DNA from: Sediminibacter sp. Hel_I_10
GTDB taxonomy: Bacteria > Bacteroidota > Bacteroidia > Flavobacteriales > Flavobacteriaceae
Direction of reading: 5' to 3'
DNA length: 64,000 nt
Assembly (NCBI RefSeq): GCF_000688335.1
Contig: NZ_JHZX01000001.1
Location: forward strand, 1,054,001 to 1,118,000
Shown: one piece after another, positions 43,733 to 51,812 of the stretch
How positions within the stretch are numbered: the first letter of the stretch is position 1
Layout of the letters: every line of letters starts with the position of its first letter
The notes under the pieces: model-generated
Told to the model about the DNA's origin: nothing
The model's input: only the letters and a program-made list of their open reading frames with translations
Databases searched by the model: none
Translations under genes and position numbers: made by a program

Positions 43733-44347
43733 ATGAAAACACCATATAAGAATATTTATAATGTCCTAAAACTGAACCGATTTATCGTTTTGGCAGTTGT
43801 TGCCTGTGCGTTGCTGTCCAGCACTTTTTCAGTTTGGATGGTGTTCAACACCAATCAAAAAGCGCTCAATAGTGCTTTTGCCATTAATACCGATGGTAGT
43901 ATTATTCCGCTGAAGCTCGTGACTCAAAAAGAAAATTTTCGGGTCGAAGCATTAGCACATTTGGATCTGTTCCATAATTACTTCTATAACATCGATGCCA
44001 GTAATTATGAACGCAACTTGGAAAAGGCACTTTGGTTAGGTAACAGTTCCGTGGACAATCTCTATCGCCAGAAAAAGGCCGATGGTGTTTACAATAGATT
44101 ACTTCAGTATTCCTTGGTTCAAAAAGTACTAAGCATCGATTCGCGGATAAATGAAAATAATGGCTCGTACAGTTTTACCACGACGACCATTTTTGAAATC
44201 AATAGAGGTTCAATCATCGACACTTATGAATTGGTTTCCACCGGAAACTTAATTATGGTTGACCGAAACTTCCCAAACAATCCACACGGCTTATTGATTA
44301 CCAATTACTTCGAAAATACCTTAAAGAAGGTATCAGATGAAAATTGA
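43733..44347 (+). CDS. traK: TraK conjugation protein (VirB8-like)
   Basis: The 204-residue protein has one N-terminal transmembrane helix ('FIVLAVVACALLSSTFSVWMVF') and a periplasmic domain with 'FRVEALAHLDLFHNYFYNIDAS' and 'NFPNNPHGLLITNYFENTLKKV', typical of Bacteroidetes TraK. VirB8-like proteins nucleate the inner-membrane complex. It lies 11 bp after traJ; a hairpin separates it from traM. Confidence 0.9.
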   Translation: MKTPYKNIYNVLKLNRFIVLAVVACALLSSTFSVWMVFNTNQKALNSAFAINTDGSIIPLKLVTQKENFRVEALAHLDLFHNYFYNIDASNYERNLEKALWLGNSSVDNLYRQKKADGVYNRLLQYSLVQKVLSIDSRINENNGSYSFTTTTIFEINRGSIIDTYELVSTGNLIMVDRNFPNNPHGLLITNYFENTLKKVSDEN

Positions 44348-44349
44348 AA

Positions 44350-44380
44350 GCCGATAATCGGCACTTAAAAACTCACTCTT
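44350..44380 (+). promoter_or_regulatory. hairpin leader before traM
   Basis: GCCGATAATCGGC forms a hairpin 31 bp before the traM start, followed by ACTTAAAAACTCACTCTT directly before ATG. The same layout with compensatory stem changes precedes traN. It may set translation levels of the two core-complex proteins. Confidence 0.6.
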
Positions 44381-45310
44381 ATGAAAGTAGAAAAAAACAA
44401 GATAGTATTTGTAGCGGTGTTGGCCGTGATTTTCATATTTCTGATTTCCTATTCCGTAATGGTAATGGGCGATGATGAAAGTGAAACCGAAAACCTTAAA
44501 CAGACCTTAGTGCCAGATTTGGAAGAAGACCAGAAAGAATATGATTCCAAACTTGATGCGATTAACGACTTGAAAAAAGTTAGGGAAAATAATGCGCCCA
44601 GCATCTATGACGAAAAACTGATTGATTCCTTGGGATTTTACGATCCAGACCTTCCGGAACGGGAAAAAGAGCGTATCGTAGATAGCATCTATGAGGCTGG
44701 TAAGATTCAGTATTCAGATAAGCGATACCAGAATTTGGGACAGAAAAGAACTGTTCGCAAAGCGGTATCAACGATTGATTCTGCTGAAGTGAAGCGGGAA
44801 CAAAAAATTGAAGCTAAAGAATTGGGCTTGGAACACCAATTGTTCTTTGCTGCTGCGCCAAAACCGGACAAGGTTTCAATAATTGGTAATACCGATGAAA
44901 CAATTTACGTGGTAGTAGATGGCGACCAAGTCGTAAAAGCGAATACCAGATTGCGGATGCGCCTGACCAAAACTGCTACAATCAATGGTAAAGAAATGCC
45001 TAAGAATACACCTATTTTCGGTTTCATCAGCTTTCAGCCCAATCGTGCGCTCATTGAAATTGAAAACATACAGCACCATCCTACAAAGCTCAAAGCTTTT
45101 GATTTATCTGATGGTAGTGAAGGTGTTTACGTACAGAACAATTTTCGGGCAGAAGCCACCACCGAAGTTCTTGACGACATTATTGGCGACATCAACATAC
45201 CTACCGTTCCGCAAGTAGGTGGCATTACAAAAGTTCTTAGACGTAGTAACCGTAACGTAAAAGTTACAGTATTGAACAATTACAAATTAATATTAAAACC
45301 AAAATTATGA
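44381..45310 (+). CDS. traM: TraM conjugation protein (VirB10-like)
   Basis: The 309-residue protein has one N-terminal helix ('IVFVAVLAVIFIFLISYSVMVM'), a long charged periplasmic linker (about residues 30-165) and a C-terminal VirB10-like domain ('VVDGDQVVKANTRLRMRLTKTATINGKEMPKNTPIFGF'). It matches CTnDOT TraM and should bridge the inner and outer membranes. The gene is preceded by a hairpin leader and followed by the matching one before traN. Confidence 0.9.
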   Translation: MKVEKNKIVFVAVLAVIFIFLISYSVMVMGDDESETENLKQTLVPDLEEDQKEYDSKLDAINDLKKVRENNAPSIYDEKLIDSLGFYDPDLPEREKERIVDSIYEAGKIQYSDKRYQNLGQKRTVRKAVSTIDSAEVKREQKIEAKELGLEHQLFFAAAPKPDKVSIIGNTDETIYVVVDGDQVVKANTRLRMRLTKTATINGKEMPKNTPIFGFISFQPNRALIEIENIQHHPTKLKAFDLSDGSEGVYVQNNFRAEATTEVLDDIIGDINIPTVPQVGGITKVLRRSNRNVKVTVLNNYKLILKPKL

Positions 45311-45311
45311 G

Positions 45312-45342
45312 GCCCATAATGGGTATTTAAAAACGCACTCTT
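45312..45342 (+). promoter_or_regulatory. hairpin leader before traN
   Basis: GCCCATAATGGGT pairs as a hairpin that differs from the traM one by compensatory changes. The same ATTTAAAAAC-CACTCTT stretch and the same 31-bp distance to the ATG follow. Confidence 0.6.
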
Positions 45343-46176
45343 ATGAAAAATTCAGTCTTAATAATAGCAGTCATATGTATTTCCGCTTTCGCGAAAGCGC
45401 AAACAACTACAGTTCTCGATACCATTTATGCCAACGACACCAAAAACGTTGCGCTGTTCTTCCCAGAACCTATTAGGCAAGGTATTACTGGTTCAGATAA
45501 TTTTGTATTTACTTACAATCGTGAAAAGGAACAGTATTTTGGACTTCTTCAGGCAAAGCCAGGGAAGGAAAGTAATCTGTTGGTAGTCAATAGAAATGGT
45601 TCAATTTTTTCGTATATTGTAAGATATAAAAAACAGCTATCTAAGCTCAATTATTTCATTCCGCTATCCAATAGTATCGGAAATGAAAAACCTATTGTTA
45701 TAGAATCGGTTATTGCTGAATCTTCTGAAGAACTTGTAGATAATAGCACGTATTATTACCAAAAATTCTGCTCGTATCTACTCAAAAGAAAACAGCGCAT
45801 AGGTCGGATTAAGAAACGGAATGAAGGCATTATATTGACCGTTGAAAATATTGTTTTTGATAAGGATGAATTGTATTTCGTTATCGAGATTGAAAATAAT
45901 TCTTCGTTGGATTACGATTTGAATTTCTTGAACCTTTCGATTGAAACTCGGCAAAAAGGGAAAAGAAAATCATTGCAACGTCTCTATCAAGAACCGATAT
46001 ACAAACATAATCTACCGTCTAAAATCAAGGAAAGTGAAACGGTACGATTTGCTTATGTGATGCCCAAGTTCTCATTATCCGATGACCGCAGGGCAATTTT
46101 GGAATTGAATGAAAAGGATGGCGAACGAAATATAGAACTGAAAATATCACATAGATATATCAATAACCCAAATTAG
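45343..46176 (+). CDS. traN: TraN conjugation protein (VirB9-like, DUF4138)
   Basis: The 277-residue protein has a signal peptide ('VLIIAVICISAFAKAQ') and the TraN/DUF4138 pattern ('LDTIYANDTKNVALFFPEPIRQGITGSDNFVFTYN', key residues F-F-P-x-P-I). It should pair with TraM in the outer-membrane core complex. The signal-peptide codons include the perfect 16-bp palindrome CGCTTTCGCGAAAGCG (45,384-45,399). It is followed after 6 bp by a small lipoprotein gene. Confidence 0.9.
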   Translation: MKNSVLIIAVICISAFAKAQTTTVLDTIYANDTKNVALFFPEPIRQGITGSDNFVFTYNREKEQYFGLLQAKPGKESNLLVVNRNGSIFSYIVRYKKQLSKLNYFIPLSNSIGNEKPIVIESVIAESSEELVDNSTYYYQKFCSYLLKRKQRIGRIKKRNEGIILTVENIVFDKDELYFVIEIENNSSLDYDLNFLNLSIETRQKGKRKSLQRLYQEPIYKHNLPSKIKESETVRFAYVMPKFSLSDDRRAILELNEKDGERNIELKISHRYINNPN

Positions 46177-46182
46177 AATATT

Positions 46183-46545
46183 ATGAAAAGAATAGTCATT
46201 TGCTCGCTTGTTCTGTTGTTCCTTTGTTGTTCAGAAAGCACAACGAAATCCCCTTCTGAAACTGCCAAGGCAGTTGCAGAAAGTTTTTTCTCAAAAGACG
46301 AATCAGCTTTAAAAAAACATACTACTTCAGAAGGCTATGCCAGTTTGATTACTGTACAGAATATGATACCAGATTCTGATAAAGACATCGAAGTAGAAAT
46401 TTTAGATGAAGCTGTTGATGGCGAAATTGCTTGGGTGAAATACAGCACCACCTACGATGGGAAAACTGGAATTTTCAAATTGGCTAAAGAAAACGGCCAA
46501 TGGAAAGTTACGAGTAAAGGTCCGAGGGAAAAAGGGCCTTTTTGA
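46183..46545 (+). CDS. DUF4878-like small lipoprotein
   Basis: The 120-residue protein has a lipoprotein signal ('IVICSLVLLFLCC') and a cystatin/NTF2-like region ('AKAVAESFFSKDESALKKHT', 'GEIAWVKYSTTYDGKTGIFKLAKENGQWKV') as in DUF4878 proteins. It is the last gene of the tra operon, 6 bp after traN. A structural or exclusion role in conjugation is possible; evidence is only positional. Confidence 0.7.
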   Translation: MKRIVICSLVLLFLCCSESTTKSPSETAKAVAESFFSKDESALKKHTTSEGYASLITVQNMIPDSDKDIEVEILDEAVDGEIAWVKYSTTYDGKTGIFKLAKENGQWKVTSKGPREKGPF

Positions 46546-46554
46546 AAAGTTTTT

Positions 46555-47922
46555 TTAGTTTTCATCGAGATTGATTTCCCAATAGCCTCTTGTTTCGCCT
46601 TGACGCACTAAAAAACCTTTATTCTTTATAGCTGTTATATGCTTGCCAACAGCAGATTCATTAATACTTAAAGCTTCAGCTATTTCATTATAGGTTATTG
46701 AAGTATTAGCAGCAATAAGTTTAAGAACTTCTTTTTGTCTTTTAGTTAAAGCTTCAGAAGAATCAATTACACCACCTATTGCACCACCTATTACACCACC
46801 TTTTTGACCACCCATTACACCACCTATTTGACCACCTTCTTCAACAGCAGTTTTTTTAGCTGTAAAAGTCATTCTAAGGAAGTTATCTGAAAATTTAAAA
46901 CTCTCTTTCCCATAGTGTTCCAAAATACGAGGGATGCCAGAACCCAATTGTTCCACAAGTTCCAAATCCTTTAAAATTCGCATCAGTTCCTTGTTGCGTG
47001 GGACTGAAAAGCCCTCAAAAAATTCCTGTTCGCTTAATCCTTCTGGAAGACCACCAGACGAAGTGATTTCAATTCTATCACTAAAGATTTCAAACTTTGG
47101 GGTTATTTCGTTTGTGTAGTCATTATGCACAAAGGCATTGATGATGGCCTCGCGTAAGGCGATGGGATTCCAAAGGTTGGCTTGTTGTCTTTCCTTAGCC
47201 GTTATTTTAGTGTTGGTTCGGTTCTCGACAGCAATTTTATCTATCACTTGCTTGGTGGCCTTGACCAAACATTCGTGACCATACTCGTTGCTTTCTATCA
47301 AGTCCGTTCGGGTTTTGCCCGAATACTTGGCCACTTTAATAGAAGTGTTATTCTTATCTGCCAAAAGATAGCCGGCATAATTGAATGCGCCATCTTCGGT
47401 AAGTAGTTCCAAGTTCTTTGCAAAAGCTTTACCAAGTTTGTGTCCTGATTCTTCGTAGTAGATTTTCAACTGACTAAAACTTAAATCTTGCCGACTTGCT
47501 TTAATCTTACTGATGGAATTTCGGGTACGTTTGGCAAAAAGCTCGTCTATCATTTTTTGTCGCATCGGCTCAGCTGCTGAACCCAAGCGAATGAAACAAC
47601 CCTTTTCGCTCATCCCATACTTTTTGAGATAATAGGGCTTTTCGGGACCACTCGCCACAATGATTTTTACGATGTTCTTGCCCTCTCGTTCCTCGCTCAC
47701 AATATCAAACAAACCCAAAGCTGAAGGACGGATATTGTTCTTTAACCTGTCCTTAATTTTTAACTGGTCGCCATCCGCATCAGCCAAACCGTAAGTGTTC
47801 CCTTCCTTATCAATACCGATATAGATAATGCCACCTTCGCGATAGTTCAAAAAAGCAATGACCTCTTTCTCAAGTCCATCGGACAGTTCTCGTTTGTATT
47901 CTATGCGGTTTGTTTCGGTCAT
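46555..47922 (-). CDS. AlbA_2/Schlafen-like ATP-binding regulator
   Basis: The 455-residue protein has an N-terminal AlbA_2 (DivIVA/Schlafen-type) domain ('EYKRELSDGLEKEVIAFLNYREGGIIYIGID'; key residues E-x-K and the G-G motif). An HATPase_c_4 domain follows ('IALREAIINAFVHNDYT', 'GSGIPRILEHYG'). Next come a Gly-rich linker of GGxx repeats (about residues 363-385) and a C-terminal winged helix ('ANTSITYNEIAEALSINESAVGKHI'). Such proteins are annotated as RecG-like or transcriptional regulators. It lies convergent to the tra operon, before the Gabija-like genes, and could regulate either (unproven). Confidence 0.8.
   Translation of the reverse strand: MTETNRIEYKRELSDGLEKEVIAFLNYREGGIIYIGIDKEGNTYGLADADGDQLKIKDRLKNNIRPSALGLFDIVSEEREGKNIVKIIVASGPEKPYYLKKYGMSEKGCFIRLGSAAEPMRQKMIDELFAKRTRNSISKIKASRQDLSFSQLKIYYEESGHKLGKAFAKNLELLTEDGAFNYAGYLLADKNNTSIKVAKYSGKTRTDLIESNEYGHECLVKATKQVIDKIAVENRTNTKITAKERQQANLWNPIALREAIINAFVHNDYTNEITPKFEIFSDRIEITSSGGLPEGLSEQEFFEGFSVPRNKELMRILKDLELVEQLGSGIPRILEHYGKESFKFSDNFLRMTFTAKKTAVEEGGQIGGVMGGQKGGVIGGAIGGVIDSSEALTKRQKEVLKLIAANTSITYNEIAEALSINESAVGKHITAIKNKGFLVRQGETRGYWEINLDEN
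46772..46836. repeat. 12-bp tandem repeat in the AlbA-type gene
   Basis: Five and a half copies of a CCACCTATTxxA-type 12-mer encode the Gly-Gly-x-x linker (GGQI, GGVM, GGQK, GGVI, GGAI) of the minus-strand gene. Unit number could change by slippage without a frameshift. Confidence 0.75.
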
Positions 47923-48064
47923 TATTTATTTAAAATCAGACGGTAAAGATAACGATATTAAATTGTGATAATAAGTTTTTAAAATCTACAATAGGATTAC
48001 AGTTATTCCGAATGCAAGAAAATGTTTGTTAAATTTACAAGTTTAACCAACCATCCAATTGCGT

Positions 48065-49990
48065 ATGTATTTATCCAAACTTGTCATCAAAAATTTTAGG
48101 GGAATCAAAGAAATGGCGCTTAATTTTAACCGTAGTATAAATATACTAATCGGGGAAAATGGAAGTAACAAATCGGCAGTTATCGATGCTATTAGGTTAC
48201 TCTACAATATGGGTGAACCCATTAGGGATATTTCAGTAGGATTTGCTGATTTCCACGAAAGTATAGAAAAAGATGCTGAGGATAACTTGAATGTCACGAG
48301 AGCAGATAAGATTACCATAATTTTCCAGTTTAAAGGGCTATCAGCCGCACAAAGAGGTGCATTGTATGAGTATATGGTAATTGACCCTGAAGATGACACA
48401 AATGAATATGCACAAGTTGTTCTAACTTACGAGGATAAAGGTGGAAAATACCCTATTTCATCTTACTATACTGGGAATGTTGAGGGTCAGAAAGCAGATT
48501 ATAGTACATTCGCAATTTTTCAGCATTACTATCTAAGTGGACTCAGAGACAGCACGCGTGACTTATTGACAAATCGAGGTAATGTCTTGGGTCGTGTTAT
48601 CAAAAGGCGAGTTGAAAAAAACGAGACTGAAGATGTCATTGAAGGTATTATGCGTACTGCAAATGATGAACTTTTAGCACAAGCAGAAGTTTCGGAAACC
48701 CGTGATGGGGTAAACGAAAATCTCGCTGGTATTTATCAACGCTTTAGAGATAACCAAATTGGACTTCAAATAGAGCAATCAAAAACCGAATATATTGTAA
48801 ACGCTATAAAACCATTCTTACCTCACGATAGAGATAGTTTGGCAGGTGATGGTTTTTCGCTTTGGCAGAATAGTTTAGGGCAAAATAATCTTATATATAT
48901 CGCAACAGTTCTTGGTGATATTAAAGACCAAATCAAAGATAATAAGGTTCCTCATTTCGCCCTGCTTATTGAAGAACCCGAAGCACACCTACATCCGCAA
49001 CTTCAGCTAAGTCTTTATAGTTTTTTGAGAGATTCCAGCAAATCTAAAAACAGCCAATTATTCATTACAACACATTCCCCCACTTTAACTTCCAAAGTGC
49101 CCTTAAAGAACTTAATATTATTGGATGGTCAAGCCTTTCAATTGAGCAAGCAGTTTAAAAATAGGGTTTCAGAAAAGATTATAGAAGACACCGTTAAGGA
49201 TAAGGAATTGACCCAAGCAAATTTCAGATTCAGACGAAGACAGTTGGAAAGGTATATAGATGTGACAAAATCTCAACTACTGTTTGCCAAAGCAGTACTA
49301 TTTGTTGAAGGTATTTCCGAAGAACTTTTAATATCAGCTTTTACAGCCATAAAGAAATATCGTTTGGAAGATTACAGAATAGAACTGGTCAATATTGGTG
49401 GCACAAGTTTTTATCCGTTTATTCACTTGTTCAATTCGAGCCAGCCACATAAATCCATTGACAAACCAGTTTCAATTCTAACGGATGATGACAAATTTTC
49501 TGGCTCGAAGAAAAAAGAATACTCTTTTAAGAAACTTCTTGTCACAGATTATGAAAAGCTGGATGAACTGGATAATTTAATTCAGGCAGCAGACGTATCA
49601 TCGAGAATTCCAAATATTACTTCCGCGATTAATGGTAAAGACACCGTAAAAATCTTTTCTGCTGAAAAAACTCTTGAATATGAATTGGCACTTGCAAATA
49701 TCCCAAATACAAAAGAGGGTATTGAAAATAACTTTCTATTTAAGTACATCAACAAAATAAGACCTAAGAAAGCGAAAGCCATTCTTGACTATGTGGATGC
49801 CGTGATTGAAGAAGAACTTACCGAAGAACAACAGAGAAAAGCAGCTATATTATTGTGGAAGTCGTTTCCAACTAAAGGCGAATTTTCTCAAAACTTCTCT
49901 CTATATATTCTCAAGAACCTAAAGCGTGCCAGAAAAGAATTTGTAATTCCAAAATACATTCGAAAAAGTCTAAAGCATTTAAAGGGGTAG
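48065..49990 (+). CDS. gajA: GajA-like OLD-family ATPase/TOPRIM nuclease (Gabija)
   Basis: ATG 48065 is chosen over TTG 48059, giving 641 residues. The N-terminal ABC-type ATPase has Walker A Gly30-Glu-Asn-Gly-Ser-Asn-Lys36-Ser, Walker B 'LLIEEPEAHLHPQ' near residue 303 and an H-loop 'ITTHSPTLTSK'. The C-terminal TOPRIM domain has Glu415 in 'LFVEGISEELL' and Asp474-Asp-Asp476 in 'ILTDDDKFSG'. A class 2 OLD nuclease directly followed by a UvrD-like helicase is the Gabija arrangement, whose GajA nicks phage DNA when nucleotides are depleted. It has no signs of decay. Length is somewhat above the best-known GajA (about 580 residues). Confidence 0.86.
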   Translation: MYLSKLVIKNFRGIKEMALNFNRSINILIGENGSNKSAVIDAIRLLYNMGEPIRDISVGFADFHESIEKDAEDNLNVTRADKITIIFQFKGLSAAQRGALYEYMVIDPEDDTNEYAQVVLTYEDKGGKYPISSYYTGNVEGQKADYSTFAIFQHYYLSGLRDSTRDLLTNRGNVLGRVIKRRVEKNETEDVIEGIMRTANDELLAQAEVSETRDGVNENLAGIYQRFRDNQIGLQIEQSKTEYIVNAIKPFLPHDRDSLAGDGFSLWQNSLGQNNLIYIATVLGDIKDQIKDNKVPHFALLIEEPEAHLHPQLQLSLYSFLRDSSKSKNSQLFITTHSPTLTSKVPLKNLILLDGQAFQLSKQFKNRVSEKIIEDTVKDKELTQANFRFRRRQLERYIDVTKSQLLFAKAVLFVEGISEELLISAFTAIKKYRLEDYRIELVNIGGTSFYPFIHLFNSSQPHKSIDKPVSILTDDDKFSGSKKKEYSFKKLLVTDYEKLDELDNLIQAADVSSRIPNITSAINGKDTVKIFSAEKTLEYELALANIPNTKEGIENNFLFKYINKIRPKKAKAILDYVDAVIEEELTEEQQRKAAILLWKSFPTKGEFSQNFSLYILKNLKRARKEFVIPKYIRKSLKHLKG

Positions 49991-49992
49991 GT

Positions 49993-51798
49993 ATGGAATT
50001 GGACATTACAGACGAATTAAAAGCCTATTTTGATGCCAGAGGTAGAGTTGTTTTAAACGCCTGTCCTGGTGGTGGAAAAACTACTGCGATTGCTCAAAAA
50101 ATTATCAATCTTGAGGATGAGTATAAAAAGATCTATGGCAATCACTCAGGAATTGCTTGTTTGTCATTCACTAACGTTGCTAAAGATGAAATTAACTCGA
50201 CATGTAACAAACTTTGCAGTAAGAATTTGCAATACCCCCATCTTGTAAGTACCATTGATAGCTTCATCAATACATACATAACATTACCATTTTATTACCT
50301 TTTAGAAAGAAATTTTGCTCGTCCTCAAATTTTGGACAAAAAAGAGCGTTTGGATTCATTTTGGAAAATCAATGATGCTAAAACCGGAAAGAATACTGGT
50401 GCACTTAAGCGACCAATGAATACTTTTAAAACTAAGCAAAACAAAATATTATTCTTCCAATATGCACCATCAAAAATTAGGTTAGAGCCAGATGGCACTT
50501 ATTCCGTAAATGGTGGCAACCCATCGACTGAAAAGGTTGATTTAGATGTTTTTATTAAATATTGTAAATACATAAAAAACTGGCAGTTTAAAAATGGTCT
50601 CATTACAACAAATGATTCTGCATTTATTGCATTAACTCTTCTTAGAAAAAATCCAAAAATTAGCAAATGGTTGTCTAAGAGGTTTCCACATATTATAATT
50701 GATGAGGCACAGGACAACTCATTAATGCAGCACCAAATTTTTGAAGAATTAAATAATCAAGGCTTAATTAATCTCGAATTTATTGGCGACCCTTATCAAA
50801 GCCTTTTTGAATTTAGGGATGCCAATCCGCAACTATTTTTGGACAAATATAATAGCGAAGATTATGTTGGTTTAGATTTATCAAACAACAGAAGGTCGCC
50901 ACAACATATTATAGACTGTTTTTCCTTATTAAGACCCGAAGATCAACGAACTATTTCAAGTGCCTGCAAAACCAACTTGAACGAGCCTATTCTTATCTAT
51001 AAATATAAAACTGGCGACAGAGGCGAAATCATAAATCATTTCGAAGAATACTGTACCGATAAAGAATATAAAAAGCTTAAAGTGGTAGTTCGGGGGAATA
51101 ATATTAGAAACAAAATGTTGGGTAGAGATACACAACAACAACCTTGGCACAATTCCTTAGCATACGAACTTATTGCTGCCAAAATAGAATATGATGATAA
51201 AAATTTAAAAGAAGCCATCAACATAGCCAGAAATATTGTAATTCGTTTGGAAAATAGGGGATTGTCTTTTGCTGATTTTGGTCATTTGCGAGCTGAATTA
51301 AAAACTGATTATCTCTATAATGCCCGCATTATAAAGTTTGTTGAAGGATTGCCTGAACTCTCACTTACGGTAGAGGACTGGTCAAATTTATGCCCATCTT
51401 ACATTCAGAAAGCTCTAAATCTTGATTATGAAATAGATTTTGGAATTAAAAAAACTTCTAAATATTTTGCTAAGACCACGAGAAACGAGCCTGTATCGGC
51501 TCATTTCAACCGCGTAGACATTGAAAAAACAAGCTCGCTGACCACAGTTCATAAAGTCAAGGGAAAAACATTGGATGCTATCCTAATATTTTTTGATGAA
51601 AAAAACCACGCAAGCAATATTAATTTTAGAGATTTAGAGCCTGATGCTGATGGATTCATAAAAGAAAAGAAACGTATAATTTACGTGGCGATGTCAAGGC
51701 CTAAGCACCTTTTGGCTATGGCGTTTCCTGACAAAATTACTGATGAGCAGTTAATTAAAAGGTTCGGGGAAGAAATTTCAATCATTAATCTTGAATGA
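49993..51798 (+). CDS. gajB: GajB-like UvrD/Rep-type helicase (Gabija)
   Basis: The 601-residue SF1 helicase has motif I 'ACPGGGKTTAIAQ' (Lys29), 'LSFTNVAKDEI', motif II 'IIIDEAQDNSL' near residue 235, motif III 'FIGDPYQSLFEFRDA', 'TTVHKVKGKTLDAI' and motif VI 'IYVAMSRPKHLL' near residue 562. It starts 2 bp after the gajA-like stop codon. UvrD-like proteins paired with class 2 OLD nucleases form Gabija, where GajB senses DNA ends or nucleotide state. The pair is cargo in the ICE between the transfer and mobilisation modules. Confidence 0.86.
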   Translation: MELDITDELKAYFDARGRVVLNACPGGGKTTAIAQKIINLEDEYKKIYGNHSGIACLSFTNVAKDEINSTCNKLCSKNLQYPHLVSTIDSFINTYITLPFYYLLERNFARPQILDKKERLDSFWKINDAKTGKNTGALKRPMNTFKTKQNKILFFQYAPSKIRLEPDGTYSVNGGNPSTEKVDLDVFIKYCKYIKNWQFKNGLITTNDSAFIALTLLRKNPKISKWLSKRFPHIIIDEAQDNSLMQHQIFEELNNQGLINLEFIGDPYQSLFEFRDANPQLFLDKYNSEDYVGLDLSNNRRSPQHIIDCFSLLRPEDQRTISSACKTNLNEPILIYKYKTGDRGEIINHFEEYCTDKEYKKLKVVVRGNNIRNKMLGRDTQQQPWHNSLAYELIAAKIEYDDKNLKEAINIARNIVIRLENRGLSFADFGHLRAELKTDYLYNARIIKFVEGLPELSLTVEDWSNLCPSYIQKALNLDYEIDFGIKKTSKYFAKTTRNEPVSAHFNRVDIEKTSSLTTVHKVKGKTLDAILIFFDEKNHASNINFRDLEPDADGFIKEKKRIIYVAMSRPKHLLAMAFPDKITDEQLIKRFGEEISIINLE

Positions 51799-51812
51799 AA
51801 CTGTATCATTCT

